Of a stretch of DNA of 64,000 nt, positions 41,440 through 50,393 are shown in pieces. The position numbers were made by a program, and so were the translations under genes. This DNA comes from Streptomyces kurssanovii (GTDB taxonomy: Bacteria > Actinomycetota > Actinomycetes > Streptomycetales > Streptomycetaceae). Numbering within the stretch: position 1 is the first letter of the stretch; every line of letters starts with the position of its first letter. The stretch covers positions 29,498 through 93,497 of the forward strand of contig NZ_BMTN01000025.1 of assembly GCF_014649695.1 (NCBI RefSeq), in the 5' to 3' direction. The notes below the pieces were generated by a model. It saw only the letters and a list, made by a program, of their open reading frames with translations. It had not been told where the DNA came from and ran no database searches.

Positions 41440-41706
41440 GAACGGGTCGAGAGGACTGGGTAGAGGGGGCCTACCTGCGGTTACTTGGGCCGTGCACGGA
41501 GAGTGGAATACTCTGCGCGAAGTCCAGCCATCGATGTGTGACGCACAGAACATTGGCCGGGAACCCCTATCGGGAACCGTGTACTCGTGGGTAACGTCCG
41601 GGCAGTCCAGTCGTGCTCACCCCCACCGAGCACCTGCCCGATCTTGGACCGCAGCCGGTGCATCACACAGAGCCGTGGCACCGGCGCCCGATGAGGAGCA
41701 GCAGTC

Positions 41707-43503
41707 TTGCGCGAGTTCAGCCTTCCGGCCCTGTACGAGGTCCCCACGGACGGCAACCTGACGGATCTCATCCGCCGCAATGCCGCGCAGCACCCGGATG
41801 TGGCGGTGATGGGCCGCAAGGTCGCCGGCAGATGGACGGACGTCACCGCGACGCAGTTCCTCGCCGAGGTGCGGGCCGCCGCCAAGGGCCTGATCGCCGC
41901 CGGCATCCGGCCCGGCGACCGGGTCGGCCTGATGTCCCGCACCCGCTACGAGTGGGTCCAGCTGGACTTCGCGATCTGGAGCGCCGGCGCGGTCACCGTG
42001 CCGGTCTACGAAACCAGTTCGGCGGAGCAGGTGCAGTGGATCCTCGGTGACTCCGGCGCCGCCGCCGTGATCGTCGAGGGCGACGCGCACGCCGCCGCCG
42101 TGGAGTCCGTGCGCGAGTCGCTGCCGGCCCTGCGGAACGTCTGGCAGATCGAGAAGGGCGCGGTCGACGAACTGACCGCCGCCGGCGCGGAGATCTCCGA
42201 GGCGACCGTCGACGAGCGCAGCGCCTCCGCCAAGGCCGACGACCCGGCGACCATCGTCTACACCTCCGGCACCACCGGGCGCCCCAAGGGCTGTGTGCTC
42301 ACCCACCGCGCCTTCTTCGCGGAGTGCGGCAACCTGGTCGAGCGCCTCAAGCCGCTGTTCCGTACGGGCGAGAGCTCCGTGCTGCTGTTCCTCCCCGCCG
42401 CGCACGTCTTCGGCCGCATGGTCGAGATCGCGGCCGTGATGGCGCCGATCAGGCTCGGCTGCGTCCCGGACATCAAGAACCTCACCGACGAACTGGCCTC
42501 CTTCCGGCCGAGCCTGATCCTCGGTGTCCCCCGGGTCTTCGAGAAGGTCTACAACTCCGCGCGGGCCAAGGCCCAGGCGGACGGCAAGGGCAAGATCTTC
42601 GACAAGGCCGCGAACACGGCCATCGCCTACAGCCGCGCCCTGGGCGGCCCCGGCGGCGTGCCGGTCGGCCTGAAGCTCAAGCACAAGGTCTTCGACAAGC
42701 TCGTCTACAGCAAGCTCCGCGCCGTCCTCGGCGGCCGCGGCGAGTACGCGGTCTCCGGCGGCGCGCCGCTGGGCGAGCGGCTCGGCCACTTCTTCCGCGG
42801 CATCGGCTTCACCGTGCTGGAGGGCTACGGCCTCACCGAGTCGTGCGCGGCGACCGCGTTCAACCCGTGGGACCGCCAGAAGATCGGCACGGTCGGCCAG
42901 CCGCTGCCCGGCTCCGTGGTGCGGATCGCGGACGACGGCGAGGTGCTGCTGCACGGCGAGCACATCTTCTCCGGCTACTGGAAAAACGAGACCGCGACGG
43001 CCGACGCACTGGCCGACGGCTGGTTCCACACGGGCGACATCGGCACCCTCGACGAGGACGGCTACCTCGCGATCACCGGCCGCAAGAAGGAGATCCTGGT
43101 CACCGCCGGCGGCAAGAACGTCGCCCCCGCGGTGATCGAGGACCGCATCCGCGGGCACGCCCTCGTCGCCGAGTGCATGGTCGTCGGCGACGGCCGTCCG
43201 TTCGTCGGCGCGCTCGTCACCATCGACGAGGAGTTCCTCGGCCGCTGGTCCGCGGAGAACGGCAAGCCGGCCGGCTCCACGGCGGCGTCCCTGCGCGACG
43301 ACGAGGACCTGCGCGCGGAGATCCAGAAGGCCGTCGACGACGGCAACGCGGCGGTCTCCAAGGCGGAGTCGGTACGCAAGTTCCGCATCCTGCCGGCGCA
43401 GTTCACGGAGGAGGCGGGCCACATCACGCCGTCGCTGAAGTTGAAGCGGAACGTGGTGGCGAAGGACTTCGCGGACGAGATCGAAGCGATCTACCGCGCC
43501 TGA
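41707..43503 (+). CDS. fadD: Long-chain fatty-acid-CoA ligase
   Basis: The protein has 598 residues. AMP-binding motifs are YTSGTTGRPKGCV (P-loop), FLPAAHVFGRM, EGYGLTESCAA and HTGDIGTLDEDGYLAITGRKKEILVTAGGKN (hinge). The C-terminal catalytic Lys lies in ITPSLKLKRNVV. It activates fatty acids to acyl-CoA through acyl-AMP. Length and motifs match the AMP-dependent synthetases of the long-chain FAA group. The start is TTG 41707 with GAGGAG upstream. It is followed by a repeat element and no co-directional gene. Confidence 0.94.
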   Translation: MREFSLPALYEVPTDGNLTDLIRRNAAQHPDVAVMGRKVAGRWTDVTATQFLAEVRAAAKGLIAAGIRPGDRVGLMSRTRYEWVQLDFAIWSAGAVTVPVYETSSAEQVQWILGDSGAAAVIVEGDAHAAAVESVRESLPALRNVWQIEKGAVDELTAAGAEISEATVDERSASAKADDPATIVYTSGTTGRPKGCVLTHRAFFAECGNLVERLKPLFRTGESSVLLFLPAAHVFGRMVEIAAVMAPIRLGCVPDIKNLTDELASFRPSLILGVPRVFEKVYNSARAKAQADGKGKIFDKAANTAIAYSRALGGPGGVPVGLKLKHKVFDKLVYSKLRAVLGGRGEYAVSGGAPLGERLGHFFRGIGFTVLEGYGLTESCAATAFNPWDRQKIGTVGQPLPGSVVRIADDGEVLLHGEHIFSGYWKNETATADALADGWFHTGDIGTLDEDGYLAITGRKKEILVTAGGKNVAPAVIEDRIRGHALVAECMVVGDGRPFVGALVTIDEEFLGRWSAENGKPAGSTAASLRDDEDLRAEIQKAVDDGNAAVSKAESVRKFRILPAQFTEEAGHITPSLKLKRNVVAKDFADEIEAIYRA

Positions 43504-43540
43504 CGGGGGATCCGCCCCGGACCCCCGCGCCTCGATCTCG

Positions 43541-43690
43541 CCCTACGGCCTGGCGGCCGTGGGAGGTGCCCCCAGCGAGGCTGACTTTGTCGGCCCGCCC
43601 GGCGCTTGAGGCACCGCGCGAAGCGCGGTACGGGTCCGGGCGGAGCCCGGTGCGGGAAGGGGCGGGTTGGGGAAATGCCCCGCGGAGCGG
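43541..43690. repeat. Dispersed intergenic element, copy C (left end truncated)
   Basis: It starts within the shared module CCCTACGGCCTGGCGGCCGT and ends in CGGGAAGGGGCGGG followed by TTGGGGAAATGCCCCG (43653-43690), the right terminal repeat. The left terminal repeat is missing. It lies between the convergent fadD and PimB-like genes. Confidence 0.65.
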
Positions 43691-43717
43691 CCACGCCCGC
43701 CGCCCCGCCCCGACACC

Positions 43718-44860
43718 TCAGAGCAGCGCCTTCAGCCGCTCCGCCAGCAGGTCCCAGCGCCACTTCTCCTCGACCCAGGCCCGCCCCCGCTCCCCCATCC
43801 GCTTCCGCAGCTCCGGGTCCTCCAGCAGGTGCACGATGCGCTCGGCCGACTCCTCCGCCGAGCCGCCGCGGACGACCCAGCCGGTCTCGCCGTCGAGCAC
43901 GGCGTCCGGCGCGCCGCCCGAGTCGCCCGCCACGACGGGCAGGCCGGTCGCCGACGCCTCCAGGTAGACGATGCCGAGGCCCTCGACGTCCAGGCCGCCC
44001 CTGCGGGTCCGGCAGGGCATGGCGAAGACGTCACCCGCGCCGTAGTGCGCGGGGAGCTCGGACCACGGCACCGCGCCGGTGAAGCGCACCGACCCCTCGA
44101 CCCCGGTCCGCGCCGCGAGGCCCCGCAGCTCGTTCTCGTACGGGCCGCCGCCGACGATCAGCAGCACCGCGTCCGGCACCTTCGCGAGGATCGCGGGCAT
44201 GGCGCGGATCAGCGTGTCCTGACCCTTGCGCGGCACGAGGCGTGAGACGCACACCACCACGGGCCGGTCGCTCAGGCCGAGCCGTCGCCGGACCAGGTCG
44301 CCCCCGGAGCCGGGGTGGAAGGTCTTCTCGTCGACTCCGGGAGGCAGCTGGACCATGCGGTCCGCGGCCTCGGGCGTCAGTGCCGTGGCGATGCGTGAGC
44401 GGGTGTACTCGCCGAGGAAGGTGATCGTGTCCGTGCCCTCGCCGATACGGCGCAGCAGCTGCCGGGACGCGGGCAGCTGCGCCCATCCCGCCTCGTGGCC
44501 GTGCGTCGTGGCCACCAGCCGCCGCGCACCCGCGCGCCGCAGAGCCGGGGCCATCAGTCCGAGCGGTGCGGCCGCGCCGAACCACACGGACTCGCAGCCG
44601 TGTTCCCGCAGAAGGCGCGCGGCCGTGCGAGTGACGCGCGGGGTCGGCAGGAGCATCGTCGTACGGTCGCGTACGACCGTGAAGGGCTGCTCGGCGTCGA
44701 ACGCCGCGGTCGCCTCCCGCCCCTCCCGGCCGCGCTTCCATGTGGAGGCGTAGACGACGAGTTGTCCGGGGTCCAGCCGTAGCGCCATGTTGTGCAGGAA
44801 CGCCTGGATGCCGCCGGGCCTGGGCGGGAAGTCGTTGGTCACGATCAAGGTCTTGTGCAT
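43718..44860 (-). CDS. Glycosyltransferase family 4, PimB'-like mannosyltransferase
   Basis: The protein has 380 residues. It starts with LIVTNDFPPRPGGIQAFLHNM, typical of GT4 PimB' enzymes, and carries VSRLVPRKGQDTLIRAM, FTGAVPWSELPAHYGAGDVFAMPCR and EGLGIVYLEASATGLPVVAGDSGGAPDAV (the GDP-sugar-binding E-x7-E). It would add the second mannose to phosphatidyl-myo-inositol mannoside. It is divergent from a GT87-like membrane protein, which is consistent with envelope glycolipid work. Confidence 0.88.
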   Translation of the reverse strand: MHKTLIVTNDFPPRPGGIQAFLHNMALRLDPGQLVVYASTWKRGREGREATAAFDAEQPFTVVRDRTTMLLPTPRVTRTAARLLREHGCESVWFGAAAPLGLMAPALRRAGARRLVATTHGHEAGWAQLPASRQLLRRIGEGTDTITFLGEYTRSRIATALTPEAADRMVQLPPGVDEKTFHPGSGGDLVRRRLGLSDRPVVVCVSRLVPRKGQDTLIRAMPAILAKVPDAVLLIVGGGPYENELRGLAARTGVEGSVRFTGAVPWSELPAHYGAGDVFAMPCRTRRGGLDVEGLGIVYLEASATGLPVVAGDSGGAPDAVLDGETGWVVRGGSAEESAERIVHLLEDPELRKRMGERGRAWVEEKWRWDLLAERLKALL

Positions 44861-44913
44861 CGCCGCCGACAGTACCGAACGGCCCGGTCCCCTGGTTCGG
44901 GTACCGCCACGGC

Positions 44914-46215
44914 ATGATGGCAGTCACAGCTCCCGAGTCGTCCCCCGGCTCCTCCACCGACGAAAGAGACACGATGCCGACGGCGGTCGCGCGAGGCACG
45001 ATCCTCCCCTTCGCGGTGTGGTTGCTCACCAGGACCGCGCTGCTGCTGTTCGTCTTCAAGGTCGTCGTCTTCCCCGGGCCCGACGTCACCAGCGACGTCT
45101 CGGCGATCTACCGGGGCTGGTACGAGGTGCTGAGCACCGGCACTTACCCGCTGAACGACGTGACCTGGCAGTACCCGCCCGCCGGCGCGCTCGCGATCCT
45201 CTCCCCCGGTCTCCTTCCGGGTCTCGACTACACCTCCGCCTTCTTCGTCATCGTTCTCGTGTGCGACCTGCTCGTCCTGCTCCTGCTGCGGTACGCGGAG
45301 CGGCGCGGCACCGCACGGCGGGCCACCTGGGTGTGGGTCGTGGGCGTTCCCCTGCTCGGCCCGACGGTGTACGCCCGCTACGACCTGATGGTCACGGCCG
45401 TCGCCGTCGCCGCGCTCCTCGCGGGCGTGCGCCGGCCGCGGACGCTCGGGGCGCTGGCGGGCTTCGGCGCGGTGCTGAAGGTGTGGCCGGTGCTGCTCCT
45501 GCTCGGTGTTCCGCGGGGGCGCACCACGGTCCGGTCCTGGGGCGCCGCGGCGGCCACGGCGGCGGCGGTCACCGTCCTGCTGTGCACGCTGATGCCGGGC
45601 GGGCTGGCCTTCCTCACGTTCCAGCGCGACCGGGGTACCGAGATCGAGTCGCTGGGCGCCCTGGTCTTCCACTTCGCCCGGCACCTCGGCTGGGAGGGGC
45701 AGGTGCTGCTGAACTACGGGTCCGTCGAGTTCCTCGGCCCGTACGTCCCGCTGGTCAGTACGGTCGCCCTCGGCCTGTCCGTCCTCGCGCTGGGCTGGCT
45801 GGTGCTGTGGCGGCTCCGGGCGAGGGAGTTCGGGCCGTCCACGCCGTGCGACGCCGCCTTCGCGGCGGTGCTGCTGTTCACGACCACGAGCCGGGTGATC
45901 AGCCCGCAGTACATGGTGTGGCTGGTCGGCCTGGCCGCCGTGTGCCTGGTGTTTCCCCGCAGCCGGATGACGCTCCCCGCCTGGCTGGTGCTGGCGGCCA
46001 CCGCGGTGACGGTGCTGGAGTTCCCCATCTGGTTCGCGGAAGTGGTGGCGAGCGATCCGTCCGGCATCGCGCTGCTCGTCCTGCGCAACGGGCTGCTGGT
46101 GGCCGCGACGGTCACGGCCTGCCGCCGGCTGTGGCGGCAGACGGTTCCCCTGCCGCGGCCGCCCGCCCGGATCAGCCCAGTTGCTCGCGAAGAAAGTCCC
46201 GCCACATCGCGGTGA
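44914..46215 (+). CDS. Polytopic membrane protein, GT87 (DUF2029)-like
   Basis: The protein has 433 residues (if ATG 44974 is used, 413). About nine to ten membrane segments are visible. Near the N-terminus DVTSDVSAIYRGWYEVLSTGTYPLNDVTWQYPPAG has the acidic residues and YPP motif seen in GT-C mannosyltransferases (GT87). The lipid-linked mannose transfer role is inferred from this and from the divergent PimB-like gene. The start codon is uncertain. Its 3' end overlaps the convergent lipoprotein gene by 44 bp. Confidence 0.8.
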   Translation: MMAVTAPESSPGSSTDERDTMPTAVARGTILPFAVWLLTRTALLLFVFKVVVFPGPDVTSDVSAIYRGWYEVLSTGTYPLNDVTWQYPPAGALAILSPGLLPGLDYTSAFFVIVLVCDLLVLLLLRYAERRGTARRATWVWVVGVPLLGPTVYARYDLMVTAVAVAALLAGVRRPRTLGALAGFGAVLKVWPVLLLLGVPRGRTTVRSWGAAAATAAAVTVLLCTLMPGGLAFLTFQRDRGTEIESLGALVFHFARHLGWEGQVLLNYGSVEFLGPYVPLVSTVALGLSVLALGWLVLWRLRAREFGPSTPCDAAFAAVLLFTTTSRVISPQYMVWLVGLAAVCLVFPRSRMTLPAWLVLAATAVTVLEFPIWFAEVVASDPSGIALLVLRNGLLVAATVTACRRLWRQTVPLPRPPARISPVAREESPATSR

Positions 46216-47395
46216 AGGCCTCCGGTGTGGTGCCGAGCTCCTCGCCCAGCGCCCGCTCGATCGCGCCCTCCCGCCGCGGCCCCTCCCCGACGGACCGGTA
46301 GAACGCGGTGAGTTTCGCCTCGCCCCAGCGGCCGGCGATCATCTCGCAGGCGAGCCGGCCGCCCTCGTAGGCCCTGGCCAGCGCGTCCGCGTCGCCACCG
46401 AAGGAGAAGTCCCGGTCCGACGGCAGCGCGTCCGGCACGTCTCCTGCCCGGACCGCTTCCTGCAGCTCGGGGGCGGCCTCCGCGGCGGTACGTCCGGTGC
46501 CGCGGTAGGCGACCCAGTCCGCGAAGCCCTCCGACAGCCACATCGGTGTCGCGGCGGACGTGTGCCCCCGGGTCGCCACATGGGTGGTCTCGTGGGTGAG
46601 CACGACCCGCTGCCCGAACGCGCCGAGCAGCCCGTACGCCTCCGGGTTCACGACGACCCGGTCCGCCGGCGAACCGTCCTTCGCGCCGCCCGTCTCACCG
46701 GTCGTCACGGCCGCGATGCCACGGTACCCGGCCGCCGGCGTGCCCAGCAGCCTGCCCATGGCCTCCACCGAGTCCGGTACGAGCACCACCACCCTGCCTG
46801 CCCACTTCGACGGCCAGGCGCCCGACACGGCGGGCACGGCACGGTCGGTGGCGGCGGCGAGCTCACGCAGCCGCTTCTCGTCCTGTCCGACGCCGAGGAC
46901 GAGGCTGTGGCTGCCCCGTACGGCCTCCACATCGCCCTGCTGCCACAGCTGCTGCGGGGCGCCGGAGCCGGCGCGGTCGGCGGTCACGTACCAGCGGCCG
47001 TCGCGCTCGGTCAGCTCGAGGGTCCGGGAGACGGTCATCGGCGCGCTGTCGTAGCCGGCTATCCGGTACCGCAGCTCGGTGTCGGCGACGGCCCTGCCGC
47101 CCTGGTGCCGAACGCCCTTGACCCGGTACCCCCACGAGTGCAGCGGCACATCGGCGAGGTTGTCGAACTCCTCGCCCTGCGCCGCCCGCAGAGCGGTCGC
47201 GCCCGGCTCGAGCGACGCGAGGTAGTCGGCGCGGTCGTGGCCGAGCAGGGCGGCGGCCCGGACGTCCAGGGCCTGCTGTATCTCCTCGACGGCCGGGTCC
47301 ACGGGCGCCGGGCCGACACCACCGCACCCGCCGACGAGCACGAGTACGGCGAGCGCCGTCCCCGCTGTGCGCTGCGCGCGCCCGTGCGATGCCAT
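46172..47395 (-). CDS. Lipoprotein with gluzincin-type metallopeptidase motif
   Basis: The protein has 407 residues. A signal ends in the lipobox VLVGGC. A NTF2-like region (about 35-150) is followed by a zinc peptidase-like core with HETTH (RVVLTHETTHVATRG) and a downstream Glu (MWLSEGFADWVAYRG), giving an HExxH-x18-E gluzincin pattern. The active site looks complete. It would act at the outer membrane face; the substrate is unknown. Confidence 0.85.
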   Translation of the reverse strand: MASHGRAQRTAGTALAVLVLVGGCGGVGPAPVDPAVEEIQQALDVRAAALLGHDRADYLASLEPGATALRAAQGEEFDNLADVPLHSWGYRVKGVRHQGGRAVADTELRYRIAGYDSAPMTVSRTLELTERDGRWYVTADRAGSGAPQQLWQQGDVEAVRGSHSLVLGVGQDEKRLRELAAATDRAVPAVSGAWPSKWAGRVVVLVPDSVEAMGRLLGTPAAGYRGIAAVTTGETGGAKDGSPADRVVVNPEAYGLLGAFGQRVVLTHETTHVATRGHTSAATPMWLSEGFADWVAYRGTGRTAAEAAPELQEAVRAGDVPDALPSDRDFSFGGDADALARAYEGGRLACEMIAGRWGEAKLTAFYRSVGEGPRREGAIERALGEELGTTPEAFTAMWRDFLREQLG

Positions 47396-47575
47396 CCTGC
47401 GATGGTACGTAACGGGACGGCCCGGCCCGCCCCCTCGACCACCCGAATCCGGGCTCCGCCCGTCCCCGCCCCCGCGCTCCGCGCGCAGCTTCCGGGGGCT
47501 CCGCCCCCGGACCCCCGCGCCTCAATCGCCGGCGAGGCTGACAAAGTCAGCCCGCTCGGCACCCCGCACTCAGAC

Positions 47576-47813
47576 CCCGGCGCGGCCGAAGTTGCCAGGC
47601 ATCTTGAGCCCGGCCGGCACCCCGCGCCACAGACGCCGGCGGGGCTGAAATTGCCGCGCATCCTGAGCCCGGCCGGCACCCCGCACCTAAGGCGCCGGCG
47701 GGGCCGAAGCTGCCAGGCATCTTGAACCCGCCCCGACACCCCGCGCCACAGACGCAGGCAGGACCGAAGCTGCCGCACATCCTGAGCCCGGCCGGCAGGC
47801 CGCGCCTACAGAC
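47576..47813. repeat. Tandem array of ~60-bp units
   Basis: Four units start at 47576, 47635, 47694 and 47754 (period 59, 59, 60, 60). Each contains GCCGGCGGGGCYGAAR, TTGCCRSGCATCYTGAGCCC and GGCCGGCACCCCGCR. A degenerate unit precedes (47527) and another follows (47814). Units alternate between two subtypes (AGGCATCTTGA versus CGCATCCTGA), so the array likely grew by duplicating pairs. Confidence 0.8.
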
Positions 47814-48013
47814 GCCGCCGGGGTCGGCTCGCCGGCGGAGCGGGATGCCGCGCAGCGGCAATTCAAGCCCCCGGCAAGGCCTCAACCGCCCCAGGCCACG
47901 CTGCAGCCGTAGGCGAGGCCGGATGCCGTGGCATCTCCCACGGCCGCCGGGCCGTAGGGCGAGTTCGAGGGCACCGCGCGGAGCGCGGGTACGGGTCCGG
48001 GCCGAGCCCGGTT

Positions 48014-48050
48014 CGGGAAGGGGCGGGGAGGGGAGAAGCCCGCCGCAGGC
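48014..48050. repeat. Right terminal repeat of element copy D
   Basis: CGGGAAGGGGCGGGGAGGGG followed by AGAAGCCCGCCGCAGGC matches the right ends of copies A (17884) and B (36452). It lies directly after the stop side of the NlpC/P60 gene. Confidence 0.75.
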
Positions 48051-48055
48051 GCGAC

Positions 48056-49099
48056 CTACACCCGCGTCACCGCGTACACCGGCATCATCCCCACCGGGTC
48101 GTACCGCACCACCGCCCCCGGATACGGCGCGTGGACCACCTGCCCGTTCCCCACGTACATCCCGACATGGCTCGCGTCGCTCCGGTACGTGACGATGTCG
48201 CCCGGCCGGGCCGCCGAGAGGGGCACGTGGGTGCCCGCGTGCGCCTGGGCCTGGGAGGTGCGCGGAAGACCCACTCCCGCCTGGGCGTAGGACCACTGCA
48301 CGAGGCCGGAGCAGTCGAAGCCGGAGGGCCCGGTGGCGCCCCACACATAGGGGCGGCCGACCGCGCCGCGCGCCGCCGCCATGGCCGCCGCCGCATACGG
48401 GGAGGCGGCAGGGAGACCGGGCAGTGCGGCCATGCCGGCCAGGTCGTCGCGGCCGGAGCGCGAGGACCGGTCGTACGCCTCCCGTTCCTCGGCCGGCAGC
48501 GCGTTCAGCAGACGCCTGGCCTCGCCGAGCTTGCGTTCCACGGTGCGCTTGTGGCGGGCCACGGCGCTTCTGCTGCGCTCCAGTTCGGCCAGATCACGCG
48601 CGGCCTCCGTGCGTTCCTGGCCGAGGTCGCGCTGCTCGCGGCGCAGGTCGGTCAGCGCGGCGGAGTGGCGTTCGGTGATGCGGTCCAGCCTCGCCGCCGC
48701 GTCGAGGTAGCCGTCGGGGTCCTGGGAGAGCAGCAGTGCCAGCGCCGGGTCGATGCCACCGGAGCGGTACTGGGCGCCTGCCACGGAGCCGAGTGCCTCG
48801 CGCATCCGGTTGATCCGTTCCTGGCTGCGGGCCACCCTGTCCTGCGCGTGATCGACCTGCTCGTGGAGCTCCTCGACGCGCTCACCCGCGGCGTTGAAGC
48901 GCTCCGTGGCCCGTTCGGCCTCCTGGTAGAGCCGGTCGACCCTGGCCCGGGTCGCCTCCGCGCCGGTTCCCGGTTCGGCGCCGGCCGGTGCGGCACCGGC
49001 GCCGAGGGCGGCGGCGGCCGTGGCCGCCGCGGCGGACAGGACGGTGCCCCGGGCACTCCGTGTGAGGCCGGGTTGTGAGGGTCGGCGGTGGGACACCAC
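48056..49099 (-). CDS. Secreted NlpC/P60 (C40) peptidase, long coiled coil
   Basis: The protein has 347 residues. A signal peptide (TVLSAAAATAAAALGAGAAPAGA) is followed by a ~170-residue coiled coil with YRSGGIDPALALLLSQDPDGYLDAA, as in RipA/SwlC-type wall hydrolases. The C-terminal NlpC/P60 domain has Cys in FDCSGLVQW, His in SHVGMYVG and His in VVHAPYPG. It should cut the D-Glu/DAP stem peptide link. GTG 49099 has GGAAGGGAG upstream; a longer ATG start is less likely. It is a paralogue of the next gene. Confidence 0.9.
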   Translation of the reverse strand: MVSHRRPSQPGLTRSARGTVLSAAAATAAAALGAGAAPAGAEPGTGAEATRARVDRLYQEAERATERFNAAGERVEELHEQVDHAQDRVARSQERINRMREALGSVAGAQYRSGGIDPALALLLSQDPDGYLDAAARLDRITERHSAALTDLRREQRDLGQERTEAARDLAELERSRSAVARHKRTVERKLGEARRLLNALPAEEREAYDRSSRSGRDDLAGMAALPGLPAASPYAAAAMAAARGAVGRPYVWGATGPSGFDCSGLVQWSYAQAGVGLPRTSQAQAHAGTHVPLSAARPGDIVTYRSDASHVGMYVGNGQVVHAPYPGAVVRYDPVGMMPVYAVTRV

Positions 49100-49228
49100 G
49101 TGCCGCGCTCCCTTCCGCATGACTTTCGCAGCGGTTCACCGGGACTTCCGGGGAACCGGGTTCGATGCGCGGCAGAGAGTAACCGGGTGAACACGAGGTG
49201 ACCAAAGACCCCGGCGAGCACGAAGAGT

Positions 49229-49267
49229 GACGCCCCGTCGGAGACCACAGGTCACCGGCGGGGCGTC
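49229..49267 (-). terminator. Hairpin terminator of the second NlpC/P60 gene
   Basis: Arms GACGCCCCGTCGG and CCGGCGGGGCGTC (one G-T pair) enclose 13 bases. It lies 100 bp after the stop at 49368. Confidence 0.8.
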
Positions 49268-49367
49268 GCGTCAGTACGAAGGGGACGAATTCCCCCGTTC
49301 GGGCGGGTGTGAGGACCCGCCGAACGATCCGTCCGACTGCCTGACCGGCAGTCCGTCCGACCGTGCG

Positions 49368-50393
49368 TCAGATACGTACGCCGAACTGGAACGGCATGTT
49401 GTTGATCGACTCGTAGCGCACGTTGGTGCCGCTGCGCGGGGCGTGCAGCACCTGGCCGTTGCCCGCGTAGAAGCCGACGTGGTGCAGGTCGCCGTAGAAG
49501 ATGACCAGGTCGCCCTGCTTCAGCTGGCTCTGCGAGTAGATGCGGGTGCCCGCGTTGGCCTGCGCCTGCGAGGTGCGCGGGATGGAGACGCCGGCCTGCG
49601 CGAACGCCCAGGAGGTGAGGCCCGAGCAGTCGAAGGAGTTCGGGCCGGACGCGCCGTAGACGTACGGCTTACCTATCTGGGACTGCGCGGCGGCGAACGC
49701 GGCGGACGCGCGCTGCGAGGCGGGCACGGCCGGGCCGAGGTCGACACGGGCGCTGGCGCGGTTCGCGCGGCTCTCGTCGGCGGCGAGCGCGGCGCGCTCG
49801 GCGGCGGTGAGGGAGTTCAGCAGCCGCTGCGCTTCCGCGAGCTTGCCCTGAACCTCCTTCTTCTTCTCGCCGAGCGTCTTGCGGGTCTCGGCCAGGTCGC
49901 CGAGCTTGCTCTGGGCCTCCTGGCGCTGCTGCGCGAGGGTGCGCTGCTTGGACTGGATCTCCTGGATCGCCTCGGTCTGCTTGGCGCCGAGCTGGTCCAG
50001 CGCGGAGGCCTTGTCGAGGTAGGTGTCCGGGTCACCGGAGAGGAAGAGCTGCACGGAGGGGTCGATGCCACCGGTGCGGTACTGCGCGCTGGCCACCGAA
50101 CCCAGGCTGTCCCTCAGGGTGTTGAGCTCGTCCTGCCCGCGGGCGACCTTGTCCTGCAGCGCGTCGATCTGCTCGTCGAGCTTCTCCTGCTGCTCCTTGG
50201 CCCCGTTGTACTTCTCGGTGGCCTTCTCCGCCTCTTCGTAGAGCTTGTCGACCTTCTCCTTGACCTCGCTCTTGCTCGGCTTCGGTTCGGCCTGGGCGGT
50301 CTGGGCGGTCAGGGCGACGGCCGCTGCGGCGGTCGCGGTGAGCACGGTCACGCGGGTGCGGCTCGGCTGCTTGGGACGACGGTGGGACGCCAC
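49368..50393 (-). CDS. Secreted NlpC/P60 (C40) peptidase
   Basis: The protein has 341 residues. The signal TVLTATAAAAVALTAQTAQA ends near residue 37, and a Lys/Glu/Gln-rich coiled coil (about 40-215) with YRTGGIDPSVQLFLSGDPDTYLDKA follows. The NlpC/P60 domain has Cys in FDCSGLTSW, His in HHVGFYAGNG and VLHAPRSG. GTG 50393 is preceded by AAGAAGGAG. The upstream leader resembles a ydaO-type c-di-AMP riboswitch, which is known to control cell-wall hydrolases in Streptomyces. Confidence 0.92.
   Translation of the reverse strand: MASHRRPKQPSRTRVTVLTATAAAAVALTAQTAQAEPKPSKSEVKEKVDKLYEEAEKATEKYNGAKEQQEKLDEQIDALQDKVARGQDELNTLRDSLGSVASAQYRTGGIDPSVQLFLSGDPDTYLDKASALDQLGAKQTEAIQEIQSKQRTLAQQRQEAQSKLGDLAETRKTLGEKKKEVQGKLAEAQRLLNSLTAAERAALAADESRANRASARVDLGPAVPASQRASAAFAAAQSQIGKPYVYGASGPNSFDCSGLTSWAFAQAGVSIPRTSQAQANAGTRIYSQSQLKQGDLVIFYGDLHHVGFYAGNGQVLHAPRSGTNVRYESINNMPFQFGVRI

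Larger units (their letters stand above)
47396..48055. other. 660-bp noncoding stretch with expanded repeat array (copy D)
   Basis: No gene is supported, although minus-strand frames are open across the repeats. It contains a ~60-bp tandem array (47576-47813), an inverted copy of the shared module (47929-47963) and the right terminal repeat of the dispersed element (48014-48050). The left end has a GC hairpin (CCGGGGGCTCCGCCCCCGG, about 47487-47515). Confidence 0.75.

Noticed and set aside
47059-47778. Minus-strand frame through the tandem array with repeated RxxGNFSPAG-like peptide
   Set aside because: The period is 59 or 60, so the frame is not kept in all units, and it runs into the lipoprotein gene in another frame. 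The repeat explains the peptide.
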